NCBI RefSeq assembly: GCF_025290035.1
Contig: NZ_JAMBKT010000001.1
Location: forward strand, 12,755 to 76,754
Origin: Apilactobacillus sp.
GTDB taxonomy: Bacteria > Bacillota > Bacilli > Lactobacillales > Lactobacillaceae
Direction: 5' to 3'
DNA: 64,000 bases
Made by a program: the position numbers and the translations under genes. Positions 1-9,205 of the stretch are shown piece by piece (the stretch's first letter is position 1; every line of letters starts with the position of its first letter). The notes beneath the pieces were generated by a model that saw only the letters and a list, made by a program, of their open reading frames with translations, was not told the origin of the DNA and did no database searches.

Positions 1-342
1 GCAACCAATGGAACCATTTTTGATGGTATTTATGATCATGAAGTACAAGAAGCCGGATATGAAATTGTGAAACCCACTAAACATATCCAGGAAGAAACGA
101 TGGAATTGATTTATAAATATGTAAAAGAAAAAAATGAAGTTAATGCTGATTTATATCATCACATTTTAGATGAGATGCAAAATGAATTAGACAGTGACGT
201 TGTTATTCTTGGTTGTACTGAACTTTCTGTTGCAGAAGAAAGGGCATCTAATCATGATTTTAAAGTCATTGATGCCCAATCTGTATTAGTTGATCGTTCA
301 ATTGAAAAAGCATTAGAAAACAGAAAAAAAGCCATCGATTAA
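1..342 (+). CDS. Aspartate/glutamate racemase family protein, C-terminal part (5' end outside window)
   Basis: Open from base 1 without a start codon, so only about the last 113 residues are visible. The motif VILGCTELS near the end is the second catalytic-cysteine motif of the Asp/Glu racemase superfamily (aspartate racemase type), which uses two cysteines as acid/base pair; the first cysteine lies outside the window. The upstream text ATNGTIFDG also fits this family. It would interconvert L- and D-aspartate, or a related amino acid, in the cytosol for cell-wall use. Glutamate racemase is less likely by the look of the C-terminus, but the substrate cannot be settled from this fragment. Confidence 0.75.
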   Translation, partial: ATNGTIFDGIYDHEVQEAGYEIVKPTKHIQEETMELIYKYVKEKNEVNADLYHHILDEMQNELDSDVVILGCTELSVAEERASNHDFKVIDAQSVLVDRSIEKALENRKKAID

Positions 343-360
343 TTTCGATGACTTTTTTAT
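326..360. terminator. Bidirectional intrinsic terminator between racemase gene and minus-strand membrane protein gene
   Basis: A run of A, a stem built on CATCGA/TCGATG and a T-run form a hairpin. It overlaps the racemase stop codon and lies directly past the 3' end of the converging minus-strand gene, so it can serve both. Confidence 0.7.
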
Positions 361-695
361 TTTATATTAATGTTAGTGATGCAGATTAATACTACAACAT
401 TTGTTACTAACATTAGGATATTAAAGCTATATAAGTTATTTCGTTGTTTATTACTATAGTTCAATTCAGTTAATCCACCGAGAATTATTGACAACCCATC
501 AGTTATAAGACTTGATATTAAATGAGTATCAACAGTTCTAAATGTGATAACTATTTGAGTAACAATCACTACTATATATGACAAACGACTAGCAATTAGC
601 CATTGAATTACACGTTTAGCTGAATATCTAGTTAAACCAATTGTGGTAACAACAATGTATATAAATAGCATTGCAATAGTTAAAGAAGCCCACAT
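357..695 (-). CDS. Small multi-pass membrane protein, possibly YisL/DUF1516 family
   Basis: About 112 residues with four hydrophobic segments, so an integral membrane protein. The Met at 695 is chosen because GGGAGG lies just before it; the frame is open 12 codons further upstream, but no ribosome site serves that Met. The pattern of a second helix with RLSYIVVIVTQ and a basic loop after a helix ending LTELNYSNKQ resembles YisL/DUF1516 proteins of Firmicutes, whose role is unknown. That assignment is by eye and tentative. Confidence 0.5.
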   Translation of the reverse strand: MWASLTIAMLFIYIVVTTIGLTRYSAKRVIQWLIASRLSYIVVIVTQIVITFRTVDTHLISSLITDGLSIILGGLTELNYSNKQRNNLYSFNILMLVTNVVVLICITNINIK

Positions 696-858
696 AATAC
701 CGCCTCCCAAAATCAATTTTATCACAAACACTTTATTAACATTACTAATACTTTCTTTTTTAATTTATTTTTAAAATGACGTCATAAACAGCCTTTTAAA
801 GAGATTTTCATGAGAACAATTAATAATGAATGATAAATATAAAAAATATCTTGATATT

Positions 859-898
859 AATAACACCATTTGATATTATCAATATCGCGTTATTTTTT
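859..898 (+). promoter_or_regulatory. Terminator-like hairpin directly in front of the ribosome site of the next gene
   Basis: Nested inverted repeats AATAAC/GTTATT and GATATT/AATATC are followed by a T-run that leads straight into TAAGGAGG. The position suggests a leader attenuator or an mRNA 5' hairpin. No partner sequence is recognised. Confidence 0.4.
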
Positions 899-915
899 AT
901 TAAGGAGGCAAAAGG

Positions 916-1140
916 ATGGCTGAACCAAAAGAATTTGAAGTTGGCGACCACGTTTCTGCACCTAGATTTGGTTATTTAAAACATGACTTTGCTGGAACCG
1001 TAGAAAAGGTTTATGAAAACTCAGTAATGGTATTTATCGATGAACACCATGAAGAAGACGGCATTGTTGTTAATGAATATAATAAACGTGCGATTGTTAG
1101 CAAGAAAGCTGCTAAACCAGCTAAGAAAAAAACGGCTTAA
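916..1140 (+). CDS. DUF2187 family protein (YkvS-like) with lysine/alanine tail
   Basis: 74 residues. The core, with GTVEKVYENSVMV in the middle, matches the DUF2187/YkvS small-protein family of Firmicutes, which looks like a short SH3-like beta barrel; the function is unknown. The last 12 residues (KKAAKPAKKKTA) form a basic tail of the kind seen on nucleic-acid-binding proteins, so binding to RNA or DNA is a reasonable inference. AAGGAGG lies 8 bases before the ATG. The gene is transcribed alone, just ahead of tRNA-Gly. Confidence 0.7.
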   Translation: MAEPKEFEVGDHVSAPRFGYLKHDFAGTVEKVYENSVMVFIDEHHEEDGIVVNEYNKRAIVSKKAAKPAKKKTA

Positions 1141-1169
1141 CATTTATTACCAAAACTTAAATCGTGTGA

Positions 1170-1175
1170 TATAAT
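1170..1175 (+). promoter_or_regulatory. -10 box of the tRNA-Gly promoter
   Basis: TATAAT lies 13 bases before the mature tRNA 5' end. No clear -35 box is visible. Confidence 0.55.
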
Positions 1176-1188
1176 ATTGTTTGTATCT

Positions 1189-1259
1189 GCGGGTATAGTT
1201 TAGTGGTAAAATATGAGCTTCCCAAGCTTAAGTCGCGGGTCCGATTCCCGTTACCCGCT
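1189..1259 (+). tRNA. tRNA-Gly (anticodon CCC)
   Basis: 71 bases fold into a cloverleaf. The acceptor stem is GCGGGTA/TACCCGC, the anticodon stem TGAGC/GCTTA with loop TTCCCAA giving anticodon CCC (reads GGG), and the T-arm contains GGGTCCGATTCCCG. The discriminator base is T and no CCA is encoded. No terminator follows before the argS leader, so the tRNA and argS leader may share a transcript. Confidence 0.93.
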
Positions 1260-1274
1260 TACTAACAGATACAA

Positions 1275-1475
1275 TTCAATGATAAAAGACTAGTAAAAAT
1301 ATTCCATTTGAAGCGACATTGGGGCGGTGTAAGCCAATGACTAGGGTATTTTGAATCGCACTTTTTAGAATTAACAAGAATTAAATACTAAAGCGGATAT
1401 TTTATATCAAATAGAGTGGTACCGCGGGTTATTCCGTCTCTTACAATTAATTGGATTGTAAGGGATTTTTTTATA
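1275..1475 (+). ncRNA. T-box riboswitch controlling argS
   Basis: The T-box core AATAGAGTGGTACCGCGGG is at 1410-1428; its TGGT pairs with an uncharged ...ACCA tRNA end. A stem-I region precedes it, with an AGTA element near 1291 and GAATCGC at 1353-1359, where CGC (Arg) is the best specifier candidate. A terminator stem of about 11 pairs with a seven-T run occupies 1437-1473. Uncharged tRNA-Arg should favour the antiterminator and argS expression. Confidence 0.92.
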
Positions 1476-1493
1476 TTTTGGAGGTTTTGGATA

Positions 1494-3185
1494 ATGGATA
1501 ATAAAGATTTAGTTGCTAGTGCGTTAAGCAATGCATTGGATAATGAACTTTCAGTAGAAGATATTCTACCTAAAATTGAAAGACCAAAGGATTCAAAGAT
1601 GGGAGATTTAGCATTTCCTACTTTTATTTTAGCTAAACAATTTAGAAAAGCTCCGCAACAAATTGCGAGTGATATCGTAGAAAAAATTAATCAAGATGAA
1701 TTTGATCATATTGAAGCTGCAGGTCCATATGTTAACTTCTTCTTGAACAAATCTAATTTCAGTTCAGATGTTTTATCAGCTGTTTTAGAACAAAAAGAAA
1801 ATTATGGACAAAATGAAGACGGTAAGGGTGGCAATGTTACCATCGATATGTCTTCACCAAATATCGCTAAACCAATTTCTATGGGTCATTTAAGATCTAC
1901 AGTTATTGGTAATTCAGTTGCTGAAATTTTACGTAAAAATGGTTACAATCCAATTAAGGATAACCATTTAGGTGACTGGGGTACTCAATTTGGTAAGTTA
2001 ATTACTGCTTACTTAATGTGGGGAAATGAAGAAGACGTTAAGAAAGACCCTATCAACAACTTGGTTAAGTACTACGTTAAATTCCATAAGATTGATAAAG
2101 AACAACCTGAACTAGATGATGTTGCTAGAGATTGGTTCAGAAAACTTGAAAATGGTGATGAACAAGCTACCGCTCTATGGAAGTGGTTTAGAGAAGTTTC
2201 ACTTGAAGCATTTGGTGAAATTTATGACAAGCTAGGTATCACTTTTGATACTTATAATGGTGAAGCTTTCTACAATGATAAGCTTCAAGATGTCGTTGAT
2301 TCTCTACAAGAAAAGGGATTATTAAGCAAGTCACAAGGAGCAACTATTGTTGACCTTGAAAAATACGATTTAAACCCTGCTTTAATTCTTAAGAGTGATG
2401 GTGCATCACTATACATTACTAGAGATATCGCTACTGCAATTTACCGTGATCAAACATACCATCCAGCAATGAACTTATATGTTGTTGGTTCAGAACAAAC
2501 TTATTACTTTAAGCAACTTAAAGCTGTATTAATGGAAATGGGTATTCCTTCTGCTAAGGATTTACACCATATTCCATTTGGTTTAATCACTGTTGATGGT
2601 AAGAAGTTATCAACTCGTTCAGGAAGAATTATCTTACTTGACGAAGTTCTAAACGAATCAATTGATATTGCTAAGAAACAAATTGCTGAAAAGAATCCTG
2701 ACTTACCAAACAAGGATGAAGTCGCTAAAGAAGTTGGGGTTGGAGCAATTGTTTTCGGTGATTTAAAGAACGAAAAGATTAACAACATTGATTTCAACCT
2801 AGAAGATCAATTAAGATTTGAAGGTGAAACAGGTCCTTACGTACAATATGCTAGAGCTCGTGCTGAAAGTATTTTACGTAAAGCCGGAGATGTTGATTTA
2901 GAAAATGCAGATAAGACACTTAATGATGCTGAATCATGGAACGTAATTAAGTTACTAAATGATTTTCCAGCAAGAGTTAAGATGGCTTGTGATGAATTTG
3001 AACCTTCAGTAATTGCAAAATACTCATTAAGACTAGCTAAAGCCTTTAACAAGTACTATGCACATACTAAGATTTTACAAGATGACGAAGAACGTGATGC
3101 AAGACTAGCATTAGTTAAGTCTGTTTCAATTGTTCTAAAAGAATCACTAAGATTACTAGGTGTTAAAGCACCAGACGAAATGTAA
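1494..3185 (+). CDS. argS: Arginyl-tRNA synthetase
   Basis: Charges tRNA-Arg with arginine in the cytosol. 563 residues, the usual length for class I ArgRS. The N-terminal additional domain covers about residues 1-110. The HIGH-type signature sits at SPNIAKPISMGHLRST (His132), and the catalytic-core motif NHLGDWGTQFGKL is intact. The KMSK region reads KKLSTRSG, as expected for ArgRS, which often lacks a strict KMSK. The C-terminal helical anticodon domain ends in LLGVKAPDEM. The ATG at 1494 follows GGAGG; the frame is open further upstream, but that lies in the T-box terminator. Expression is controlled by the T-box leader. Confidence 0.97.
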   Translation: MDNKDLVASALSNALDNELSVEDILPKIERPKDSKMGDLAFPTFILAKQFRKAPQQIASDIVEKINQDEFDHIEAAGPYVNFFLNKSNFSSDVLSAVLEQKENYGQNEDGKGGNVTIDMSSPNIAKPISMGHLRSTVIGNSVAEILRKNGYNPIKDNHLGDWGTQFGKLITAYLMWGNEEDVKKDPINNLVKYYVKFHKIDKEQPELDDVARDWFRKLENGDEQATALWKWFREVSLEAFGEIYDKLGITFDTYNGEAFYNDKLQDVVDSLQEKGLLSKSQGATIVDLEKYDLNPALILKSDGASLYITRDIATAIYRDQTYHPAMNLYVVGSEQTYYFKQLKAVLMEMGIPSAKDLHHIPFGLITVDGKKLSTRSGRIILLDEVLNESIDIAKKQIAEKNPDLPNKDEVAKEVGVGAIVFGDLKNEKINNIDFNLEDQLRFEGETGPYVQYARARAESILRKAGDVDLENADKTLNDAESWNVIKLLNDFPARVKMACDEFEPSVIAKYSLRLAKAFNKYYAHTKILQDDEERDARLALVKSVSIVLKESLRLLGVKAPDEM

Positions 3186-3186
3186 T

Positions 3187-3225
3187 AAAAAAACAGATTT
3201 AACATTTAGTTAAATCTGTTTTTTA
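3187..3225 (+). terminator. Intrinsic terminator after argS
   Basis: A 13-pair stem AAACAGATTTAAC/GTTAAATCTGTTT with a five-base loop and a T-run lies directly after the argS stop. Confidence 0.9.
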
Positions 3226-3297
3226 TTTAAGCTTTTAAACCGATTTTGGGTTAAAATAGTATTAATATCATCATCGGTGAAGGAGTAATAAAACTAG

Positions 3298-5391
3298 ATG
3301 AAAATTGACAGAAATAAAAGTGCCCTAAAAATTTTCTGGCACCGTTACCAATTGACTAGATGGATAATCATCGCTGTATTAACGCTTATTTTTGTTATCA
3401 GCGCATACTGCACATTCATTGCTAAAACAACACATGTGCAAAATCTACAATCGTCATTGGAACAATCAACAGTTATATACGATTCTAAAAACCAAAAAGC
3501 TGGTAAAATTTATTCTCAAAAAGGAACCTACGTGGGATATAAAGATATATCATCCAATATTCCAAATGCGATTCTATCAACTGAAGATCGTAACTTTTAC
3601 AATGAACATGGATTCTCTATTAAGGGATTCGGTAGAGCTGTTCTATTAATGATTAAGAATAAGATTTTACATCGAGAATACATTAGTGGTGGTGGGAGTA
3701 CTTTAACCCAACAGCTAGTAAAAAATGCATATTTAACGCAACAACAAACCTTTAGCCGTAAGTTAAAAGAATTATTTTTATCAATTCAGGTTGAAAATGT
3801 ATATACTAAGCAACAAATATTAACTATGTACATGAATAATTCATATTTTGGTAATGGTGTTTATGGTGTTGAAGATGCTTCTAGAAGATATTTCGGTATG
3901 AACGCTAAAGACTTACCAGTGCAAGATGCTGCGGTAATTGCTGGAATGCTAACTAATCCTAGTGCATATAATCCAGTAGATCATCCTAAACTTGCGTTGA
4001 AACGTCGAAACGTTGTTCTCCAATTGATGGCTGATAATAATAAGATAAGCCAATCTGAAGCTAATCGTTTGAAGAAAACACCAATTGTCGTTAAAAACAC
4101 TTATCAATATAAGGATGGATATAAGTATCCATACTACTTTGATGCAGTTATTGATGAAGCGATTAATAAATACGGATTATCTGAATCTGATATTATGAAC
4201 CGTGGTTACAAGATTTATACAACATTAAATCAAAGCCAACAAAATAGCCTTCAAGATGACTTTAAAAACGATAGCATGTTTCCTAGTAATGCAGCTGATG
4301 GTACTAAAGTTCAAGCTGCTTCAATTGCATTAGATCCAACAACTGGTGGAGTAACAGCGGTTGTGGGTGGCCGTGGCCAACACGTGTTTAGAGGATATAA
4401 TCGTGCTACACAAATCAAGCGTCAACCTGGTTCTACAATTAAACCATTAGCGGTTTATGTACCAGCTTTGGAAAATGGTTATAGTTATAACGATATCTTA
4501 CAAAATAAAAAGATATCATATGGATCCAATAAATATACACCACAAAATTACAATAATGTATATACAGGGACAATCCCAATGTATACAGCTTTAGCTCAAA
4601 GTATGAATGCGCCTGCTGTTTGGCTATTGCATAAGATTGGTGTTGATAAGGGATATCAATCAGTTAAGTCATTCGGTTTGCCGGTGCAAAAGAAAGATAA
4701 GAATCTTGCTTTGGCACTTGGCGGCTTATCTAGCGGAGTATCTCCACAAGAAATGGCTGGAGCATACACTGCGTTTGCTAACGAAGGAAATATGACAACG
4801 CCTCACTACATTAGAAAAATTGTCGATTCATCAGGAAAAGTGATTGTTGATAATGACACCACAACTTCTAAAAATGTGATGTCGAAGAAGGTTGCTGATG
4901 AAATGACTAGTATGATGTTAGGTGTCTTTGATAATGGTACTGGGGTATCAGCAAAACCAAGTGGTTATCAAGTTGCTGGAAAGACTGGAAGTACTGAAGC
5001 AGATAATACTGGTGATTCTGATGCTACTAGAGATAAATGGATTATTGGTTATACACCTAAAGTGGTTGTTGCAACCTGGGAAGGATTCGATAATACCAAT
5101 GCTGGGCACCATTTAGAGAACCTAAGTGGAACTGGAGTAGGTCCGTTATTCAAGTCCGAAATGGAACAAATCTTGCCAACAACTGGTAATAATAGTTTCT
5201 CAGTTAAAGATGCTTCATATCTTGATTCACATCAAGGACAAGGATCTTCTAGCTCAAGTAGTTCTGATTTTTGGAACGATGTTAAAAATGGAGCTAACGA
5301 GGTATCTAAAGACCTTGGTAAAGGAATCGATAACTTAAAGAAAAACGCCAATAATTGGTGGAACCAAGCTAAAAAATATGTTGGTAAGTAA
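3298..5391 (+). CDS. Class A penicillin-binding protein (transglycosylase and transpeptidase)
   Basis: Polymerises and cross-links peptidoglycan on the outer face of the membrane. 697 residues. A cytoplasmic N-terminus leads to one membrane anchor at about 21-43. The GT51 glycosyltransferase domain contains Glu96 in STEDRNFYNEHG, then GGGSTLTQQLVKN and FGNGVYGVEDASRRYFG. The transpeptidase domain has S379-TIK, S435-MN and K562-TGS, so all three active-site motifs are intact. After about residue 640 there is a serine-rich linker and a charged, Trp-containing tail. Subtype (PBP1a, 1b or 2a) cannot be fixed by eye, though PBP2a-like is likely. Its own terminator follows. Confidence 0.93.
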   Translation: MKIDRNKSALKIFWHRYQLTRWIIIAVLTLIFVISAYCTFIAKTTHVQNLQSSLEQSTVIYDSKNQKAGKIYSQKGTYVGYKDISSNIPNAILSTEDRNFYNEHGFSIKGFGRAVLLMIKNKILHREYISGGGSTLTQQLVKNAYLTQQQTFSRKLKELFLSIQVENVYTKQQILTMYMNNSYFGNGVYGVEDASRRYFGMNAKDLPVQDAAVIAGMLTNPSAYNPVDHPKLALKRRNVVLQLMADNNKISQSEANRLKKTPIVVKNTYQYKDGYKYPYYFDAVIDEAINKYGLSESDIMNRGYKIYTTLNQSQQNSLQDDFKNDSMFPSNAADGTKVQAASIALDPTTGGVTAVVGGRGQHVFRGYNRATQIKRQPGSTIKPLAVYVPALENGYSYNDILQNKKISYGSNKYTPQNYNNVYTGTIPMYTALAQSMNAPAVWLLHKIGVDKGYQSVKSFGLPVQKKDKNLALALGGLSSGVSPQEMAGAYTAFANEGNMTTPHYIRKIVDSSGKVIVDNDTTTSKNVMSKKVADEMTSMMLGVFDNGTGVSAKPSGYQVAGKTGSTEADNTGDSDATRDKWIIGYTPKVVVATWEGFDNTNAGHHLENLSGTGVGPLFKSEMEQILPTTGNNSFSVKDASYLDSHQGQGSSSSSSSDFWNDVKNGANEVSKDLGKGIDNLKKNANNWWNQAKKYVGK

Positions 5392-5407
5392 ATTGACCAA
5401 CTAATAT

Positions 5408-5447
5408 AAAACGTCGTATCATAGTTGTATGTGATACGACGTTTTTT
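5408..5447 (+). terminator. Intrinsic terminator after the PBP gene
   Basis: AAAACGTCGTATCA/TGATACGACGTTTT stem with a ten-base loop and a T-run. Confidence 0.9.
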
Positions 5448-5469
5448 ACAAAAAAAGGGGAAATTATTA

Positions 5470-6657
5470 GTGAAATTTATTCATGCTGCAGATTTACATT
5501 TAGAGAGTCCTTTTCAAGGATTAAAAAACGATGAAACACCTAAAGAACTATGGGATGAAATATACAATTCAACTTTTATATCGTTTCAAAAGATTGTAAA
5601 TGATGCGATTAATGAACAAGTTGACTTTATTTTATTAGCGGGAGATTTATTTGATCGTGATAATCAAACCCCAAAAACATACGATTTTTTCCAAAAAGAA
5701 ATGGAAAAACTGAACGAAAATAATATCGATGTTTACATGATTTTTGGTAACCACGACTATTTTGATTTAAATAGAGACGTTATTAGTTTCCCTAAAAATG
5801 TTCATGTATTCTCTAATGATGTTGAAACTAAATCATTGACAGTAGATGGTAAAACAATTGCGATTACCGGATTTAGCTATGCCAGTAAATGGATAACTGA
5901 TAAAAAAATAGATGACTATCCAGTTAAAGGTAATGTAGATATGCATATTGGAATGTTACATGGTGGATTGGAACAAACAGGTGATCATTATGCACCCTTT
6001 AGTGTAAATGATTTAGTATCTAAGAATTATGATTATTGGGCATTAGGTCATATTCACAAAAGACAAACATTGAACCAAACACCGCCAATCATATATTCGG
6101 GTAATATACAGGGAAGACATAAAAATGAACCGGGTGATAAGGGTTACTTATTAATAACAGATAATCTAAATAAACTAGATATTGAATTCAAACCAACTTC
6201 AGTTATCGATTGGAGTAGTTTGAAAATGAATATTAAGTTTAATGACGTTGAATCAACATTAAATCAAGTTTTGGATAAATTAAAACAACAAGACTTTAAT
6301 AAAATGCAACTTATTAATCTGGAATTATCCTTGAATGAAGCAATTTCTGATAGTAAGCAACAAGACTTCATATATCGTTTAAATAACTTGTTGCGTAGTG
6401 AATATCGACAATTGAATGCATGGATTTATGAAGTTAAGTTCAAGCTAGATAGTGCTGTCAAATTATCTTCAATTGATCAAGAAATATGGGATGAAGCAGA
6501 GAATAATACTTTCTCAGAAGAAAAAATTAACGATATAGCTAAAACATTGAGAAAATATGACTTCATTGCTAATCATATTGATGAAAGCAATGACAATTTA
6601 AAATCGCTAGCAAAGATGAAACTGATAAGCGGAAGGGAAGATATTAATGAAGATTAA
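5470..6657 (+). CDS. yhaO: YhaO-type DNA repair metallophosphoesterase (SbcD/Mre11-like)
   Basis: 395 residues with calcineurin-like phosphoesterase motifs in order: AADLHLESPF, LAGDLFDRD, FGNHDYF, MLHGG and GHIHKRQ, which carry the metal-binding Asp, His and Asn residues. The family is a predicted nuclease that pairs with YhaN, by analogy with SbcC/SbcD. The GTG at 5470 is chosen because AAAGGGG lies eight bases upstream; the frame extends upstream into the preceding terminator. It overlaps yhaN by 11 bases, so the two are translationally coupled. A helical C-terminal part (about 290-395) probably contacts YhaN. Confidence 0.88.
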   Translation: MKFIHAADLHLESPFQGLKNDETPKELWDEIYNSTFISFQKIVNDAINEQVDFILLAGDLFDRDNQTPKTYDFFQKEMEKLNENNIDVYMIFGNHDYFDLNRDVISFPKNVHVFSNDVETKSLTVDGKTIAITGFSYASKWITDKKIDDYPVKGNVDMHIGMLHGGLEQTGDHYAPFSVNDLVSKNYDYWALGHIHKRQTLNQTPPIIYSGNIQGRHKNEPGDKGYLLITDNLNKLDIEFKPTSVIDWSSLKMNIKFNDVESTLNQVLDKLKQQDFNKMQLINLELSLNEAISDSKQQDFIYRLNNLLRSEYRQLNAWIYEVKFKLDSAVKLSSIDQEIWDEAENNTFSEEKINDIAKTLRKYDFIANHIDESNDNLKSLAKMKLISGREDINED

Positions 6658-9121
6658 TAAAGTTGATGTCCTAGGATATGGGAAATGGCATGATATTTCT
6701 TTTGATTTTAACCAGTCTAATCTTCAAGTTATCTTTGGAAATAATGAAGCAGGAAAAACAACATTATTAAGTTTAATTGAAGGAATATTATTTGGATTTG
6801 TAGACGGAAGAGCCGGTTCTTATGAACAATACAAGCCACGAGAAACTAAAGCATACGGTGGAAAATTAACGATTACAACTGAAGATAACCGTCATTTCAT
6901 CATTACCAGATTAGATGGTAAAAATGGTGGGGATGTTTCCGTCTATGATGTTGATAATGATATTGAAACTAATCCAAGTCTATTAGATAAGCTTTTAGGT
7001 CCAATTGATCGAAACACATTTGAACAATTATTTTATTTTGGAGATTTAGATATTAAATCTATTTCCAAATTAAGTAAGAATGAATTAGTAAACAGAATTC
7101 AAAAAGTTGGGTTTGTTGGTAGTAATCAATGGCTTGAATTGAGAGATAAAATTGAGAAGAAATCTAAAGAACTATATGCGCCAACCGGTAGAAAACCTGA
7201 ATTAAATCAAAAGCTAAAAGAATATGACGAATTAGTTGATAAGGTTCAATTAAGTAAAGGTAATTTAGATAATTACAATCAATTAACTGAAGAAAAAAAT
7301 GCAATCAGTAATAAAATTGATAAGCAAAAAGCAGAATTACAAAAGATTGATAAAGAATTAACCAACTTACTGCATTTAAGACAAGTATGGCCTGTATATT
7401 CTAGATTATCTCAAATAAACACTTCTAACGAAACGATTAGGGATGGATTTGATGAAGAAGATGTATCTAAGCTAAAAGAGCTAGAAAACGCATTATTTTT
7501 ATCTTCAGAGCAAATCAAAAATATTGATGAATCAATTAAAAGATTGACGGTACAAAGACAAGAAAATAAAGAACTTGAAGTATACAATCGTAACCGTAAT
7601 CAAATCGATCAATTAAGTCAGTCATTTTCGAAAGTAAACGAAATGATTAATGATTTAAAAATTAAAAAATCGATGATTGATGAAATTAATCACCAAAACG
7701 AACAAAAAACCGTTGTTAGCGAAGACGAGTTAAATAATGTTCAAAGTAAGTTAGATGAGCTTGATGATTCAAAAAATAAAAGCGCTTCGGCTAGCTTTAT
7801 GAACTTATTACCAACGCTTTTAATTGGAATCGTGGCGATTATTGCTTTAATAATTCCCGTAACTTTCTCTAGATTAGTGGGAATCCTGTTATTAATTGGT
7901 TTTGGATTTGTAAAATTCATGAAAAGTAAAACCAAAAAGGGTAATGATTCCAGCATTTTAGAATCTAAACTTAATGACTATGCAATTAGGAACAGCATCA
8001 CATTAAGTGAATTGCAGGGATGGATAAACGAACAAAGATACTTCATCAATCATCCCAATACTAATCAGGTAATTCAGTATGAAAATGACTATAAGAGTAT
8101 ATCTACTGATTTATCTAATTACTTTAAGCAATGGGATTCATATTTGAATGATTTTAATACTGACGATACATTCAATGTCCAATTGGATAAAGTCAGAACG
8201 TTTGTAAGTAAAATGAATGAAGAAAATAGCGTTAATATTCGTAATAATGAACAAATGAATGAACAATTAACGCAAAAAGCCCAATTAGTGGATAAGCAAA
8301 CAACTATTAAGAATTCACTAAATGATTTTCTTCGTTCGCGTAATATTGATAATGTAGAGTCATTCAAAGAGCTTGCTGAAAAACAAAAGCAACTTAAGAT
8401 TAATAAAGAACAACGAGATAGTATTAAGGATCAAATTACAGACGAAGACATTGAACTGTTAAAACAATACAATGATAATCGTGAAATTGATGATAAGGTT
8501 TCTAAATTCAAAAATAATAGTGATGCCTTAAAAAATGAAATTTTATCATTATCACAAGAATTTGAAACAGTTAACTTCAATATCAAGCAATATATATCAG
8601 ACGGAACTTACAGTGAACTAATTCAGCAACAAAGTAATCTTGAATCAGAGATTAATGAGTTAACAGATGAGTGGTTATCAATGAAATTGGCAGATGCGTG
8701 GATTGATGAATCATTAAATATTGCAACTGCTGATAGGGTTCCATCATTTGAAAAGAAAGCAGAGGAATTCTTTAAGTTACTAACTGATGATAAATATATT
8801 GGAATCAAGTATCTAAAAAATAATATAAAAGTTACTAGAAATGATAAAGAGCAGTTTGCTGCCGGGGAACTTTCTCGTGGAACGGTTGAACAACTTTATT
8901 TATCAATGATTTTGGCATTGTCAGTAGTGTTTGGAAGGGACTATCATATTCCAATGATTATTGATGATGGATTAACAGAATTTGACTTTGAAAGAACGCA
9001 AAATGCAATTAATCTTTTAAAGAAGATTAGTGATAGTATTCAAGTAATCTATGTAACCTGTGATAATAGAATTCAAGAATATGTTGATGAACAATACATT
9101 CTTAATTTAAATAATCGTTAA
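6647..9121 (+). CDS. yhaN: YhaN-type AAA ATPase, SMC/SbcC-like partner of YhaO
   Basis: 824 residues. Walker A is FGNNEAGKTT (G31-K37), the ABC signature is ELSRGTVEQL and Walker B is IPMIIDDGLTEFD near the C-terminus. Two long coiled-coil stretches lie between them. At about residues 385-425 there is a strongly hydrophobic hairpin starting LLPTLLIGIVAIIALI, as in other YhaN proteins, so the coiled-coil tip may sit in the membrane. There is no CxxC zinc hook, which separates it from canonical SbcC. The ATG is preceded by GGAAGGGAAG inside yhaO. In Bacillus yhaM lies in this neighbourhood; it is absent here. Confidence 0.87.
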   Translation: MKINKVDVLGYGKWHDISFDFNQSNLQVIFGNNEAGKTTLLSLIEGILFGFVDGRAGSYEQYKPRETKAYGGKLTITTEDNRHFIITRLDGKNGGDVSVYDVDNDIETNPSLLDKLLGPIDRNTFEQLFYFGDLDIKSISKLSKNELVNRIQKVGFVGSNQWLELRDKIEKKSKELYAPTGRKPELNQKLKEYDELVDKVQLSKGNLDNYNQLTEEKNAISNKIDKQKAELQKIDKELTNLLHLRQVWPVYSRLSQINTSNETIRDGFDEEDVSKLKELENALFLSSEQIKNIDESIKRLTVQRQENKELEVYNRNRNQIDQLSQSFSKVNEMINDLKIKKSMIDEINHQNEQKTVVSEDELNNVQSKLDELDDSKNKSASASFMNLLPTLLIGIVAIIALIIPVTFSRLVGILLLIGFGFVKFMKSKTKKGNDSSILESKLNDYAIRNSITLSELQGWINEQRYFINHPNTNQVIQYENDYKSISTDLSNYFKQWDSYLNDFNTDDTFNVQLDKVRTFVSKMNEENSVNIRNNEQMNEQLTQKAQLVDKQTTIKNSLNDFLRSRNIDNVESFKELAEKQKQLKINKEQRDSIKDQITDEDIELLKQYNDNREIDDKVSKFKNNSDALKNEILSLSQEFETVNFNIKQYISDGTYSELIQQQSNLESEINELTDEWLSMKLADAWIDESLNIATADRVPSFEKKAEEFFKLLTDDKYIGIKYLKNNIKVTRNDKEQFAAGELSRGTVEQLYLSMILALSVVFGRDYHIPMIIDDGLTEFDFERTQNAINLLKKISDSIQVIYVTCDNRIQEYVDEQYILNLNNR

Positions 9122-9124
9122 AAT

Positions 9125-9156
9125 AAAAGGCCTTCAAATTAATTGAAGGCTTTTTT
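9125..9156 (+). terminator. Intrinsic terminator after yhaN
   Basis: AAAAGGCCTTCAA/TTGAAGGC stem followed by six T. Confidence 0.88.
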
Positions 9157-9162
9157 GATTAC

Positions 9163-9199
9163 AAAAAAAGACGTGGAATAAAATATCCACGTCTTTTAT
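9163..9199 (-). terminator. Intrinsic terminator after prsA
   Basis: GACGTGGA/TCCACGTC stem. On the minus strand it ends in a T-run directly past the prsA stop. Confidence 0.87.
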
Positions 9200-9205
9200 T
9201 ATTAA

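Noticed and set aside
1416..1493. Upstream extension of the argS frame
   Set aside because: It reads through the T-box core and terminator stem; GGAGG precedes the ATG at 1494.
5470..9121. Canonical SbcD-SbcC pair
   Set aside because: The ATPase lacks a CxxC zinc hook and has a hydrophobic hairpin in the middle, which fits YhaO-YhaN.
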